Source: CAZZEX01 sp964653285
GTDB lineage: Bacteria > Chloroflexota > Anaerolineae > B4-G1
Assembly: GCA_964653285.1 (NCBI GenBank)
Contig: CAZZEX010000078.1
Coordinates: 1-23,636 of the forward strand
Reading direction: 5' to 3'
DNA: 23,636 nt
Made by a program: the position numbers and the translations under genes. Shown here piece after piece: positions 1-8,655 of this stretch; position 1 is the first letter of the stretch, and each line of letters opens with the position of its first letter. The notes beneath the pieces were generated by a model that was not told the DNA's origin, did not search any database, and saw nothing but the letters and a program-made list of their open reading frames with translations.

Positions 1-248
1 TTGCCCAGGTAGACAGGGACGACGCCGTGTACAAATCGAGTCCAGCCCACTGGCTGCACACCGCCACTGCCGACCGACAAGTACAGCGGCCTTTTATTGG
101 GCCCGTTCTCGGCTATGAAGACGAAGTCTGTTCCACTTTCGTTCACCGATATGGGCCATATGTGTCTCAGGCCGGACAGAATTTCATCGTCCTCACAATA
201 AAAATCATATCCGTTTCCTCCCGTGCGAACTGTCCCAACACTCTCATG
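1..248 (-). CDS. Partial open frame, unrecognised protein, no start found
   Basis: The minus strand is open from the TAA at 251-249 to the window edge, about 82 codons. The translation reads like real protein, with stretches such as DFVFIAENG and RPLYLSVGSGG suggesting beta-strands separated by turns. No ATG, GTG or TTG lies in frame near its upstream end, so the true N-terminus is missing, displaced to another frame, or the gene is a remnant. A start-like ATG after AAGGAGG at about 404 opens only a 23-codon frame that stops at about 335. The 3' end lies outside the window. Family not recognised; the beta-rich look would fit a repeat or propeller domain, but that is a guess. Confidence 0.35.
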
Positions 249-301
249 TTATCACACCATCTCAGATCACGCTGGACACATTCCTGACGCCCGGCAGGCG
301 A

Positions 302-330
302 ATAGGCTACGATCCCCGGAAATATGTCAA
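302..330 (-). promoter_or_regulatory. Weak candidate sigma-70 promoter
   Basis: A perfect -35 box TTGACA (complement of 325-330) is followed after 17 bases by GCCTAT (complement of 302-307), a poor -10 box. It would fire toward the partial minus-strand frame at the left edge. Only the -35 element is convincing. Confidence 0.22.
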
Positions 331-426
331 CATTCGCCGCCAACCATAGCCGGCACGCAGGTGATGGACGTCATAGGCCGGGTGTGGGGATCGGTCATAT
401 CCTCCTTCACTCTCTCTCGGCGCATC

Positions 427-1944
427 TTATTCGGGCGGTTGCACCTCGGTGGCGATAGTCAACAGTTCTTCCAGGGAGAGGGCCGTCACCGGCGTCCGCA
501 TCTCAAAGCCCACATCGCCCACTCTCCAATCCAGCATCCGCCAGCCGAATTGCTGGACGACGTACCCCGTAGTCTGGCCCACCGTCACGGAGCGTGCCTC
601 CGGCGCGTAGCGTGCCTGGCCCCACCTGCCGCCGGCGTATTGCTTCGCAGGAGTCGTAACCATCTGCGTCAGTTCCAGCCAGGCGTCATCCGACAGGCGA
701 TAGGACTGGTACACATTCGTCCAACGGCGTTCTGCGTGGGTCTTGATCTCGACCAGCACGTCATCCAGTGTCGCTCCATCCGGCAACGGATCTAGCCGGT
801 AGAGGGGGAGGTCGAGCGCCGCCTGAGCCGCCTCCAGCGAGGCGAAGGTCTGGCGCGCGGGGGGCTCCCATGCGCCGAACATACGGCATGCATCCCCCTC
901 GCTGGGCACCGTCTGAATGATGGCAGCGGTGACATAGCCCGGGGCGGCGACCCAGACCCGTAGGCAAATCTGGCTGTCGTCCTGGCGCATATGGCCATCC
1001 CACGCTCCTGACCAGGTGCCGTCAGTGGTATCCTGCAGGGGGCCGGTGGAGGCGGCATTGGACGCGACGACCTCCCGGAAGCCCCACAGTGGGCCGGGGG
1101 GCATCTGGCCGGTGGCATCGGTCACCCGCAGGCGCCAACCGTCCCGGTCGGCCTCTAACTCAGCCACCAGCCGCTCTGCGGGGCCGGGCGGGGTCACCTG
1201 CAGTGGGATCGGCCCCGTCTCCAGGTGCAGCCATAGGTTGTCTGTCCCCTCGGAATAGTCAGGCTGCGGGCGGCTGAAGCGTGTCTCAATCCAGAGGACG
1301 TAAGCATGACCGGCCGCCTGTTCCGCGGGTGGCACCTGGAAGGCAAGATTCTCGGTGACCACCTCGCCTGGGGCCAGTTTGCGCAGGTAGGGAAGGCCCG
1401 GGAGGATCATGGGCGGCCAGGGCCAGGGAGTTGGCTCGTGGCCTCGTTCGTCCAACAAAATCGGCCGGAAGAGGTGCGAGTGCGGGCCACTGCCGGTGAC
1501 GAAGACCGTCTCCGGGCCATCGTTGCGCAGGGTAATCTTCGCCTGCCCACCCTCGCCAGCCAGGTAGGTGTCTTTGGCCAGGCGCACCTGGAAGGATAGG
1601 CCATCACGCCGCGTGGTGGCACTGGCTGGCTGGCCCGTCCGAACGGTGGCCGGGCCAGCGGTGGGGAAAGGGGAGGCGGTCGCTCGGGCGACGATGGTCG
1701 CCTGGCGGGCTGCCTCCTGGGTGGCGTAGGCTGAGGGCGGCGTGACGGGCGTCGAGGTGCCTGGAAGAGGAATGAGCGTAGAGACCCCGGTTGGAGGGGG
1801 AGGGGGCGTGGGTACGCCGGCAGGCGACACGGGAGACGTCGCTGTCGGGTCGGTGACGGATGCCGACGTCACCGACCCGCAGGCCGTGGCCAGCAGCGAG
1901 ATCAGAAACAAGATGGATAGGTTGGACCAGGAGTACTTCACCAT
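427..1944 (-). CDS. Large lipoprotein with C-terminal DUF4367-like domain
   Basis: The 505-residue protein starts at ATG 1944, preceded by an AAAGGGGG ribosome site; a longer reading from 2046 lacks one and would overlap the upstream gene. Residues 1-22 form a lipoprotein signal ending LLATAC, so Cys22 should be lipidated and the protein held on the outer face of the membrane. A low-complexity Thr/Pro linker follows (about 25-75). Residues about 110-230 look like a beta-sandwich of the kind seen in BsuPI-type proteins (GQAKITLRNDG, LAPGEVVTENL). The last 100 residues, with a tyrosine/tryptophan-rich stretch and ending LSLEELLTIATEV, resemble the DUF4367 domain found in anti-sigma and envelope proteins. 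It lies 94 bases after the DUF4349 gene, same strand, so co-transcription is likely. Function unknown. Confidence 0.85.
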   Translation of the reverse strand: MVKYSWSNLSILFLISLLATACGSVTSASVTDPTATSPVSPAGVPTPPPPPTGVSTLIPLPGTSTPVTPPSAYATQEAARQATIVARATASPFPTAGPATVRTGQPASATTRRDGLSFQVRLAKDTYLAGEGGQAKITLRNDGPETVFVTGSGPHSHLFRPILLDERGHEPTPWPWPPMILPGLPYLRKLAPGEVVTENLAFQVPPAEQAAGHAYVLWIETRFSRPQPDYSEGTDNLWLHLETGPIPLQVTPPGPAERLVAELEADRDGWRLRVTDATGQMPPGPLWGFREVVASNAASTGPLQDTTDGTWSGAWDGHMRQDDSQICLRVWVAAPGYVTAAIIQTVPSEGDACRMFGAWEPPARQTFASLEAAQAALDLPLYRLDPLPDGATLDDVLVEIKTHAERRWTNVYQSYRLSDDAWLELTQMVTTPAKQYAGGRWGQARYAPEARSVTVGQTTGYVVQQFGWRMLDWRVGDVGFEMRTPVTALSLEELLTIATEVQPPE

Positions 1945-2038
1945 TTTGACCCCCTTTCGTTGAGTTGTTCTCACAAATTCTTTGCCCCTTCCAGACGATG
2001 GTGTCATCACCCCTGGATTACGTGGCTGAACCAGGCCT

Positions 2039-3124
2039 CTACTCACCGGCAGCAGCGCGCTTCTCGCGGCTCACGCGAATGCGCCATAGAACGAAGCGCA
2101 CGACTCCATACGCCAGCAACCCCAAGACCACCGCCCAGGGCAGGATGGCGATGACGAAAAAGATCATAAAGTCGCCCAAACTCCGCAGGCTATCCACCAG
2201 CGTTTCAACCGCCTGGCGGGCGGTCTCGGCGGGACGCCAGCGGGCGCTGACCGGCTGGCCGAGGATGTAGGGCTGCAACTCTATGCGGATGCCAGCGAGT
2301 CGCGCCGACTGCGCTAGATACTGCCTGCGCCCCTTGAGCGACTCGATCTCGGCCTCCCGCTCGGTCAGTTGCCGCTCGGCCTCGAGGAGATTTTTTGTCG
2401 TTCGTGCCTCCTGCATAATCTTCAGCAACCGCTCGCGGGCCGCCTCCAGGCTCTCCAGGCGGGTTTCGAGGTCAACGTATTCCTCGGTGACGTCCTCGCC
2501 CGACTCGTTACGGGCGATAACTTCGACGGCCAGGTGCGCCAGGCGATCCATCGCTTCGTCGAAGCGCGCGGCCGGGACGCGGATAGTCATGGCGACATAG
2601 GGGGAGCCGCCCTCGACCCCGCCATATTCCTCGCTCGAGACGACGTAAGCGCCCTCGCCGACCATCTCGGCGACCATGTCCTCGACCGACTGCTGCGCGG
2701 CGCGCGTGTCTTCCACGACTATCGAGATGCTGCCGTTGCGGGTGATCAAGCGCTCGACTGGTTGCGAAAGGCCCCACATACTGGCCTCGCGGGGGGGAGG
2801 GGCGGGGACAGGAACAGTGGGCTCCAGGGCCAGGCCTGGCTGCCCTGGAGCTCTATGGTCGGGATAATCCCCGCTGGCTCCTCTGCCATCCTCATCTAGA
2901 AAAGCTCGTTCACCGGACGGCAATTCAACCGCGGCCGGAGCCTCCGTAGGCGGTGGTAAAAAAGCAGGTGTGCCGCCGAAACGTCCCCATCCGGTATAGA
3001 TGCCGAAGCCGATAGCGAACGTCAGCGCGATTCCCAGTAGAACCCCCCCGGCGACGAGCCTGTTCACCCACACGCTTCCGCTCAATGTCTGACGTTTGAC
3101 GCGGGTAGATTGATTTCCTTTCAT
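2039..3124 (-). CDS. DUF4349 domain membrane protein
   Basis: The 361-residue protein starts at ATG 3124 behind GGAGAGAG; the frame stays open to 3289, but that part has no good start. A membrane segment lies at about 22-42, then a proline-rich linker. The DUF4349 domain spans about 106-320: a first half beginning ITRNGSISIVVED with the conserved IRVPAARFDEAM, then DVTEEYVDLETRLESLEAARERL, the family signature, leading into a long charged coiled coil (about 215-280). A second membrane segment at about 322-348 is followed by a basic cytoplasmic tail. This layout (TM, extracytoplasmic domain with coiled coil, TM) is the family norm. The biochemical role of DUF4349 proteins is not established; they are envelope proteins. 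Upstream neighbour is a small membrane protein 62 bases away. Confidence 0.9.
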   Translation of the reverse strand: MKGNQSTRVKRQTLSGSVWVNRLVAGGVLLGIALTFAIGFGIYTGWGRFGGTPAFLPPPTEAPAAVELPSGERAFLDEDGRGASGDYPDHRAPGQPGLALEPTVPVPAPPPREASMWGLSQPVERLITRNGSISIVVEDTRAAQQSVEDMVAEMVGEGAYVVSSEEYGGVEGGSPYVAMTIRVPAARFDEAMDRLAHLAVEVIARNESGEDVTEEYVDLETRLESLEAARERLLKIMQEARTTKNLLEAERQLTEREAEIESLKGRRQYLAQSARLAGIRIELQPYILGQPVSARWRPAETARQAVETLVDSLRSLGDFMIFFVIAILPWAVVLGLLAYGVVRFVLWRIRVSREKRAAAGE

Positions 3125-3185
3125 TGTTCTCTCTCCTTTCCGGTGATTCCTCGCCCAGCGCAGCAGCCGGGCGAATGACCAACGT

Positions 3186-3542
3186 TTATAGGTTTGCTCC
3201 ATCGCGGGCGCTTGCTGCCCTTCCATCTCCGCCCGGTACACTTCGTTCACCGAGAGGCAGTGCGAAAACGAATACGAAAAATCCCACACTCACCTGGCCT
3301 GCCTCAAGGCCTAATCCAAAGTGCTCCACGGTGAGGGGCGACAATAGTGCCACCAACGTCAGGGTCACGGCGATGGTCCGCCATGGCAGCAACATAACCG
3401 CTCTGCGTAGGCCAGGGTGGGTGGAGACTACACTGCGTGCCACGATGGCACAGGCGTAGCCCAGTCCACCACCAACGACAGTTCCAATCAACCAGGGGAG
3501 TATCGAAATCAGCAAGTGTTGACCAATTACGGATATGATCAT
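3186..3542 (-). CDS. Small membrane protein, unrecognised
   Basis: The protein is 118 residues from ATG 3542, preceded by AGGAGGGTGAG, a strong ribosome site. Three hydrophobic stretches are visible: about 3-35 (with LPWLIGTVVGGGLGY), 49-71 (LLPWRTIAV and LVALLSPL) and 85-98. The paired Pro-Trp motifs and glycine run recall the N-terminal part of NitT/TauT-type ABC permeases, but it is far too short to be one and has no EAA loop. The last 20 residues are Gly/Arg/Ser-rich and look out of frame, whereas the -1 frame over the same bases reads as a normal charged helix continuing toward the DUF4349 start. The C-terminus is therefore suspect. It is probably first in an operon with the DUF4349 and lipoprotein genes. 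Confidence 0.65.
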   Translation of the reverse strand: MIISVIGQHLLISILPWLIGTVVGGGLGYACAIVARSVVSTHPGLRRAVMLLPWRTIAVTLTLVALLSPLTVEHFGLGLEAGQVSVGFFVFVFALPLGERSVPGGDGRAASARDGANL

Positions 3543-3654
3543 CTTCTCACCCTCCTGTATTTTGCATAATCTCAGCCCACGACCTCCGGTTCCCTGCCGT
3601 CGGGCGCATTCATTTGTTGGGGGAGGGCTCATTGAATGGCCTCATCGCCGCCTC

Positions 3655-3762
3655 GCGGAGCGTTGAAACGCCCCGCTGACACCCAAAACCTGTTAAAAAC
3701 AGGTTGCTCCAGTGCGTTTTGAACGCACTTCGTGGTATCAGCCGGTGATTTCAATCATCGGC
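3655..3762. repeat. Run of four short hairpins
   Basis: Four inverted repeats follow one another in 108 bases. At 3655-3676, GCGGAGCGTT pairs with AACGCCCCGC (one mismatch, 2-base loop). At 3687-3705, AACCTGTT and AACAGGTT form a perfect 8-bp stem around AAA. At 3711-3729, AGTGCGTT and AACGCACT form a perfect 8-bp stem around TTG. At 3741-3762, GCCGGTGATT pairs with AATCATCGGC (one G-U, 2-base loop). They lie between the end of the membrane anti-sigma gene (stop at 3793) and the start of the small membrane protein. None has a clean T-run on the minus strand, so a simple terminator does not explain all four; a REP/BIME-like element is an alternative. Confidence 0.75.
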
Positions 3763-3792
3763 GGGGCGGCAAGAAGTATGCTCCCCCAAGTT

Positions 3793-6700
3793 CTATATAC
3801 GCCCCCTGCCGCCTAATTGGCGCAGCGCCCGTGCGGCCATACCTAGTTGCCACACCAGCGCGCCCAGCGCCAGCGTGGAAAGCCACGGCAGGATCAACCG
3901 CCAGGCGGGCGGAGCGGTGAGGTCGCCTATCAGGGCCAGCGCGTTGAACAAACCGAACACCGGTTCCAATTGCCCCAGACCCAACAGCCAGGCCGGAAAT
4001 TGGACGGTCAGCACCAGCCCGTAGAGCCACCCGCCCCACCGTCCGGGCCCGGACCGGCGGCGTAGCGCGCTGGTGAGCAAGCCCACACTCGCCAGCGAGA
4101 CGAGACCCCACAGGGCTACCGGTTGGCGGCTGTCCCACACCATCGCCAGCGGCACGTCAATCTGCAGGAGGCTCCACATCTCCAGACCCACAGCGACCAC
4201 CAGCAGTCCGCTGTAGCCCACCGCCAGCCACACCAGCCGCCTGCGGCTCTCGGCCGGGAGGGGGCCAAACGACCGCCGTGCGCCGCTCATCCATCGCCCA
4301 ATCTGGAGCGCGACGACGAGCAGCGTTAGCCATGGCGCGGCCCCGGCCAGGACGCGGGCTACGGGCAGGAGCACCGTCCAGGCTCCGGCGGGCACGTGAT
4401 AATCAGCGCTGACCCACGGCATCGCAGCGTCGCTCTCCGGCAATCCCCCCGGTCCCAACAGCCTGGGCGTCCACAGCGCCGCCACCCACAGTAGCAGGAG
4501 GGTCGCGGTCAGGGGGGATCGCAGGGCCAGGCGCTGGCGTCGCCAGAGGTAGACGCCGCTCAGAATGCCCAGCGCCAACAGCAACGGCACCAGCATCAGG
4601 TTGGTCAGCCAGTCGAAGAAAGGCGGGCGAGAGGAGTGCATCCAGGTGAGATCGTGGACGAAGAGCAAGGTCTCGCCGGCCACAAACACACCCAGCAGCA
4701 CGGCCAGTGCACCCCAATAGACCTGCTTCCGAGCAGGGCGGGCGCCCAGCAGGCCAAGGGTGTAGAGAATGATCAGGTAGAGCAGCGGTGAGGGTGGCAG
4801 CACGACCCGGTAGACCTGCCATAGCGCGNNNNNNNNNNNNNNNNNNNNNNNNNNNNNNNNNNNNNNNNNNNNNNNNNNNNNNNNNNNNNNNNNNNNNNNN
4901 NNNNNNNNNNNNNNNNNNNNNNNNNNNNAACCCGTCGCGCAGGGCATAGAGGAGCGAACTGCCGCCCATCAGGCCCAGCACCACCCGGTAGACCTGCCAT
5001 AGCGCGAACCCGTCGCGCAGGGCATAGAGGAGCGAACTGCCGCCCATCAGGCCCAGCACCAGCGCGACGTGGACGCTCGCCACGCCCCGCAGCCAGCGCG
5101 GGCGGCGGTAGAGCATGCCGGCCAGGCAGAGGGCCAGCGCGACTCCCAGGTTGGCGGCCAGGACAATCGGCTGCTCGTAATCACGGTAGGTGGCGTACTC
5201 GGCGCCGACCAGGTCGGTGAGGAAGTGGGCCTGCATCAACGCCAGGGTGACCAGCAGCGGCAGGGCCAGGCGGGTGAGACCGCTCGCCGTCCGGGATCCG
5301 GGCCGGAGAAAGACTACCGCCGCCAGCAGAGCCACCGCTGCATAACCCCACACACCCCAGCGGTTGAGCGGGTAGCCGCCAGCGCGCAGCCCAAAACCGA
5401 CCATGTCTGCGGCAGTCAGCAGGTGGGCCAGCAGGAGCAACACAGCGACGGCGTACGGCGCGCCCGCCAGCGCGGTCCACCCCAGGTGCGCCGGCCCTAC
5501 GTCGAGACGACGCACCCCCCAGGCGGCGATCCCCGCCAGCACGGCGAGCCCGCCCAGCAGCCACGGCTGCAGCGTGCGGCCCGCTTGCTCCGGCACGGGG
5601 TCAACGTCAAACTGCAGCAGCGTGCGCTGCATGGGGCCATCTCGCAGGCGTAGACGCTCCTCCACCAGCCGCGCCCCGCTGATATGCACGGGGAATCCCG
5701 CTACGTCCAGATCGATATCCAGCGGCCAGTGGTCGCCCACCTGCGGATCGTCGCCCAGGTCCACGGTGAAACTTGCCTCAGCCTGGACATCGAAGCCGAC
5801 TTCGTCCACCACCAGGGTCAGTCGTCGGGCCGAAAGGGAGACGGGGGCGAAAGACGAGGTTCGCTCGTGCGTGGGGATGGTGGGGGTAGGGGAGGGCATA
5901 GCCTCGCCATCCGGCTGCACGCCCACGATCACGGTCTGGCTCGATGAGCCACTGCTCGGCCCGGCGGGTCGTTGGTACACGTGGCCCAGGTCGTCGCGGA
6001 GCGTGAGCAACTGGTGATGGCCGATGTGAGGGAACAGCCAGTCGGGATCCGGCCACTGCACCTGCAGGCGGAGTGCCGTCTCGTCCGGGCTGTGGGCGAC
6101 TTCCAGCACGCGCAGGGTGACGTCCTCGTGCGTGTCCCTGGCGTCGGACGGGGCGTAGGGCTGCGGGAACAGTTCCCCCACCAGTTCGCCGGTGGCGGGG
6201 CGCAGGATCAGCGGGACCTCCCATGCCGCAAGGGCCGTGCCGGCCGGGGCCAGTGGCAGGCGTGGCAACTCCAGCGTGACGCGGTAGACGTCATCGGGCA
6301 GCGGGGGGAACTCCAGGGTGCTGGTTTCCAGGCGCAAGGTGCAGCCCTTCAAGGGCAGCCGCCGGGCGTCCGGCAAGCGCAGGCCGGGATCGAAGTCATC
6401 ATCGACGGTCGCGCCGTGGGGCCACAACTGATCCTCCGGCGGCAGGCCCTCAGTGTGGATGACGACCGTCGTGCCGCCTGGCTGGGCCAATACCTGCTCC
6501 AAGCGCAGGGTCACACCGTCCCGGGTGACCTCCACCGGGGCCGTCAGCACCCGGGTCTCCTCCAGGTCCACGAAGCCGACGCCGGGCACGTAGCCGAGCA
6601 GCCGTTGTACCTCGGCCCACACGCGCTGGGGGCCCACAGCGGCCAGCGCCACAGCCACGGCGAGCAGCAGGCCCAGGGCTATCGTCGCCCAGCGACGTTG

Positions 6701-6886
6701 GCCCAAAGGCTGTACCCATCGAGCCCACCAGCGACGGAGGGGCGACTCTCCAGCAGCACGCGGTTTAGTCAGCACGGCCCCTCGCGCAAGGAGTTGGCGC
6801 TCCAGGTTGGTGACGAAAGCAGCGTCCGGGGTTGCGGCGCTGAACACTGCCTGTAGTGCCCCTTCGATGCGGGGCGAATACGCCAA
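3793..6886 (-). CDS. Giant multi-spanning anti-sigma-like membrane protein (interrupted by gap)
   Basis: The gene follows the sigma factor by 10 bases. The first usable start is TTG 6886 (ATT at 6892 is the only other codon after an in-frame TAA), which suggests translation coupled to the sigma gene. Residues 1-65 are a short cytoplasmic region of the type seen in anti-sigma factors (FVTNLERQLLARG). A membrane helix lies at about 68-88, then a roughly 350-residue beta-rich extracytoplasmic domain with the look of DUF4179-type anti-sigma sensors. From about residue 445 to the end there are about 16 hydrophobic segments. The frame is broken only by 100 Ns at 4829-4928; joining the flanks through their shared 24 bases gives one frame of 971 residues. 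Role inferred: membrane anchor that holds the sigma factor inactive until a signal arrives. The polytopic C-terminal half is not recognised. Confidence 0.75.
4829..4928. other. Scaffold gap of 100 Ns
   Basis: Exactly 100 undefined bases, the usual arbitrary gap size. The 24 bases just before it (4805-4828) recur at 4983-5006 on the other side, so the two contigs overlap in sequence and the gap length is not real. Frames that run through the Ns are artefacts. Confidence 0.97.
4929..5061. repeat. 78-bp tandem duplication beside the gap
   Basis: The 55 bases at 4929-4983 recur exactly at 5007-5061, and the 24 bases 4983-5006 recur at 4805-4828, giving a unit of 78 bases (26 codons) present at least 1.7 times. 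In protein the duplicated run begins LGLMGGSSLLYALRDG, inside a membrane segment. The unit is a multiple of three, so extra copies would not break the frame. It may be a true tandem repeat that defeated the assembler, or a duplicated contig end. Confidence 0.85.
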
Positions 6887-6896
6887 TTCAATTTAC

Positions 6897-7471
6897 TCAT
6901 TCATCGCTCTCCTCCCATGCGGCTTCCAGTCGGCGCAGCAGCCGGTGCACGGCCATCTTGACAGCCGCCTCGCTGCGGCCCACAATCGCTCCGATCTCGC
7001 CGTGGGTCAGGCCACCGGTGAAGCGGAGCCGTAGCAGTTCCTGTTGTTCCTCATCCAGTCGCGCCACGAGTACCGCCAGCCGTCGCAGCGATTCCTCCTG
7101 CACCACGTGGGTCAGTGGATCATCACCCTCGGCCGGGCTGTCGAGGGCCTCGTTGAGGGGCAGATTGGCACGCTGCCGGCGGTAGTGGTCGGCGACTTTG
7201 TGGCGGGCGATGGTGAAGAGCCAGGCCGCAAAGTTCCCCTGCTCACGGTAGCGGTGCAGACCTTCCAAGGCCTCGGTGAAGACCTGAGCGGTCAGGTCTT
7301 CGGCATCGGCTCCATTGCCCACCCGGCTGAGAGGTAGCGGTAGACCGGCGTCACGTAGCGCCGGTACAGGGTAGCGAAGGCCGCTGGATCGCGCCGGGTG
7401 GCCTTCACCAGCGACGCATCCTTCTCAGCGTTTGCCAGTGCCCCGGCCTTCGCCAGCGACAGATTGTACAT
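6897..7471 (-). CDS. ECF RNA polymerase sigma factor, with a frameshift
   Basis: The N-terminal part reads from ATG 7471 (MYNLSLAKAG...) through the sigma region 2 start FATLYRRYVTPVYRYLS, then runs out of frame and stops at 7292. From about 7325 the adjacent frame continues with GNGADAEDLTAQVFTEAL (region 2.2), FAAWLFTIARHKVADHYRR (2.3-2.4) and region 4 with ELLRLRFTGGLTHGEIGAIVGRSEAAVKMAVHRLLRRL (quoted here only as helix-turn-helix positions near the end). Adding one C at CTCTC (about 7335) gives YRYLLSRVGN, the normal family sequence, and about 190 residues in all, the usual ECF length. It would direct RNA polymerase to a regulon set by the partner anti-sigma protein, whose start lies 10 bases after its stop. 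As written the sequence cannot make a whole sigma factor; the break is a sequencing indel or a recent mutation. Confidence 0.85.
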
Positions 7472-7519
7472 AGATTCAGCTCGACCCTGATCGTGGGCCA
7501 GAACTTGTGCACACATATA

Positions 7520-7548
7520 GTATATCGCAGGTGAGAGGAAAAGGTAAC
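7520..7548 (-). promoter_or_regulatory. Promoter of the sigma / anti-sigma operon
   Basis: TATACT (complement of 7520-7525) is a near-consensus -10 box; 17 bases upstream is TTACCT (complement of 7543-7548), a weak -35 box. Transcription would begin near 7513, leaving a leader of about 40 bases before ATG 7471. A self-recognised ECF promoter would look different, and none was identified. Confidence 0.5.
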
Positions 7549-7679
7549 ACGTCTGGGGCGAAAAACGTGGGGGGAGATCAACGGACAGGCTGCAAACCGC
7601 CCTGCTGGCCAGCAAAATGGGCCGGCGAAGCGGTGCAGGTGGTAAGGTCGCCCTGGGGGTGGGCAGGCGATGGTAAAGG

Positions 7680-7706
7680 AGCCCCGGGGCACCACGCCTA
7701 GGGGCT
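7680..7706. terminator. Possible weak bidirectional terminator
   Basis: AGCCCC (7680-7685) and GGGGCT (7701-7706) form a 6-bp stem with a 15-base loop, in the gap between the GH15 remnant (stop 7765) and the sigma promoter. The following bases carry only broken T-runs on either strand. It is placed where the long minus-strand sugar operon would need to end. Confidence 0.3.
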
Positions 7707-7764
7707 TTCGTCTTACGCCGGCCTGTTGTTAAACCTATCCCTGGGGATACCCCGCTCCTGTCGT

Positions 7765-8655
7765 TCAGAGTGTCCCTTGTGCAGCAAGTCGTTGCGCGGG
7801 GGCACGCCGCCTCACCTGCATCGGCTCGGGAAGGTAGTGCCGCAGGATGAGGCACTTCGCGTGTGACCACAACAGCGGGTTGGCGATCTCCCCCCGCTGC
7901 TCACGCCATACCTCCAGGTAACGCGCGGCGGTCAGCGTGCGGGGTACCTGCTCCGGGAGGTTCCCTTCTTCGTCGGCCTGGGCCTCGACCCAGGCCAGCA
8001 TCTCCCTGGCCTTTTCGCTCTCTCCCACCTCGGCGTAGTACCAGCCCAGCCAGGCGGTCAGCAGCACCCACTCGCCGCCGCCGTAGTAGGTGTCGGCGGC
8101 ATAGCGATGGACGCCGCCCTCCTCACGCCGCAGGTCGGCCTCGATCCGGGCCACGGTGGCCCGCACCAGCGGATCATGCGGCTCTAGCAGGCGATAGGGG
8201 ATGGCAACGCCTATCAGGCTGGCGTCCACGGCAACGTTCCCGATGGACTTGACCAGCCGGCCATCCTGCACGCCCTGGTCTAACACGTAGGCCCGGATGG
8301 CCGCCGGGGCCGCTCCCCACTCGTCTTCGAGACCCAGGGAGGCTAATGCCTGCAGCCCCCCGTAGATGGCGGCCAGGGTATAGGGATGCACCCGGTCTTC
8401 GAACTCCTCCCAGCAGTCGTAGCAGGGGCGCGGCCAGAGGGCAGCCAGGTAGCGGGCGGTCAGGGTGGCGGCCTCCTGCCAGGCCGACGGCAGTGTTCGC
8501 AGGCCGGCCAGGCGGGCGTGTTCCGCCAGTGCCCACAGCCAGGTACCCAACCCGTCGAGTTGGAAGTTGGGCCAGGCCGCGTCGTCGCCCTCGCGGCCCT
8601 CCAGCGTGTAGCGGGTGTGGAGATAGTCTGTCTCGGCCAGCGGTTCGCCCCGGTT
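7765..8655 (-). pseudogene. N-terminally truncated GH15 glucoamylase-like gene
   Basis: About 295 residues match, nearly block by block, the intact GH15 protein encoded at 11799-12938: DYLHTRYTLEG, NFQLDG.GTWLWALAEH, YDCWEE, VDASLIGVA.PYRLL, GGVHRY..DTYYGGGEWVLL, LPEQV and LLWSHA. Both acid residues (first Glu of CWEE, Glu of LPEQ) are kept. The match begins at GEPLAETDY; the first 80 or so residues, including the substrate-binding YCWLRDGSF segment, are absent and replaced by sequence belonging to a transposase remnant in another frame. The open frame continues upstream to 8790, but that part is read-through of the transposase DNA. An (alpha/alpha)6 barrel lacking its first helices would probably not fold, so this is called a pseudogene. 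A paralogue by duplication or a displaced copy are both possible. Confidence 0.8.

Noticed and set aside
4403..4828. Continuation of the anti-sigma frame through the Ns
   Set aside because: The gap length is arbitrary, so the frame after it (RAMAGLPG...) is wrong; the correct continuation is ALWQVYRVVLPPSP to the stop at 3793.
5069..6856. Several long plus-strand frames of 190-290 codons
   Set aside because: All are antisense to the membrane anti-sigma gene in high-GC DNA, with low-complexity Gln/Arg/Pro translations.
8460..8650. C-terminal part of the transposase frame past 8650
   Set aside because: These codons overlie the GH15 match in another frame and read as shadow sequence.
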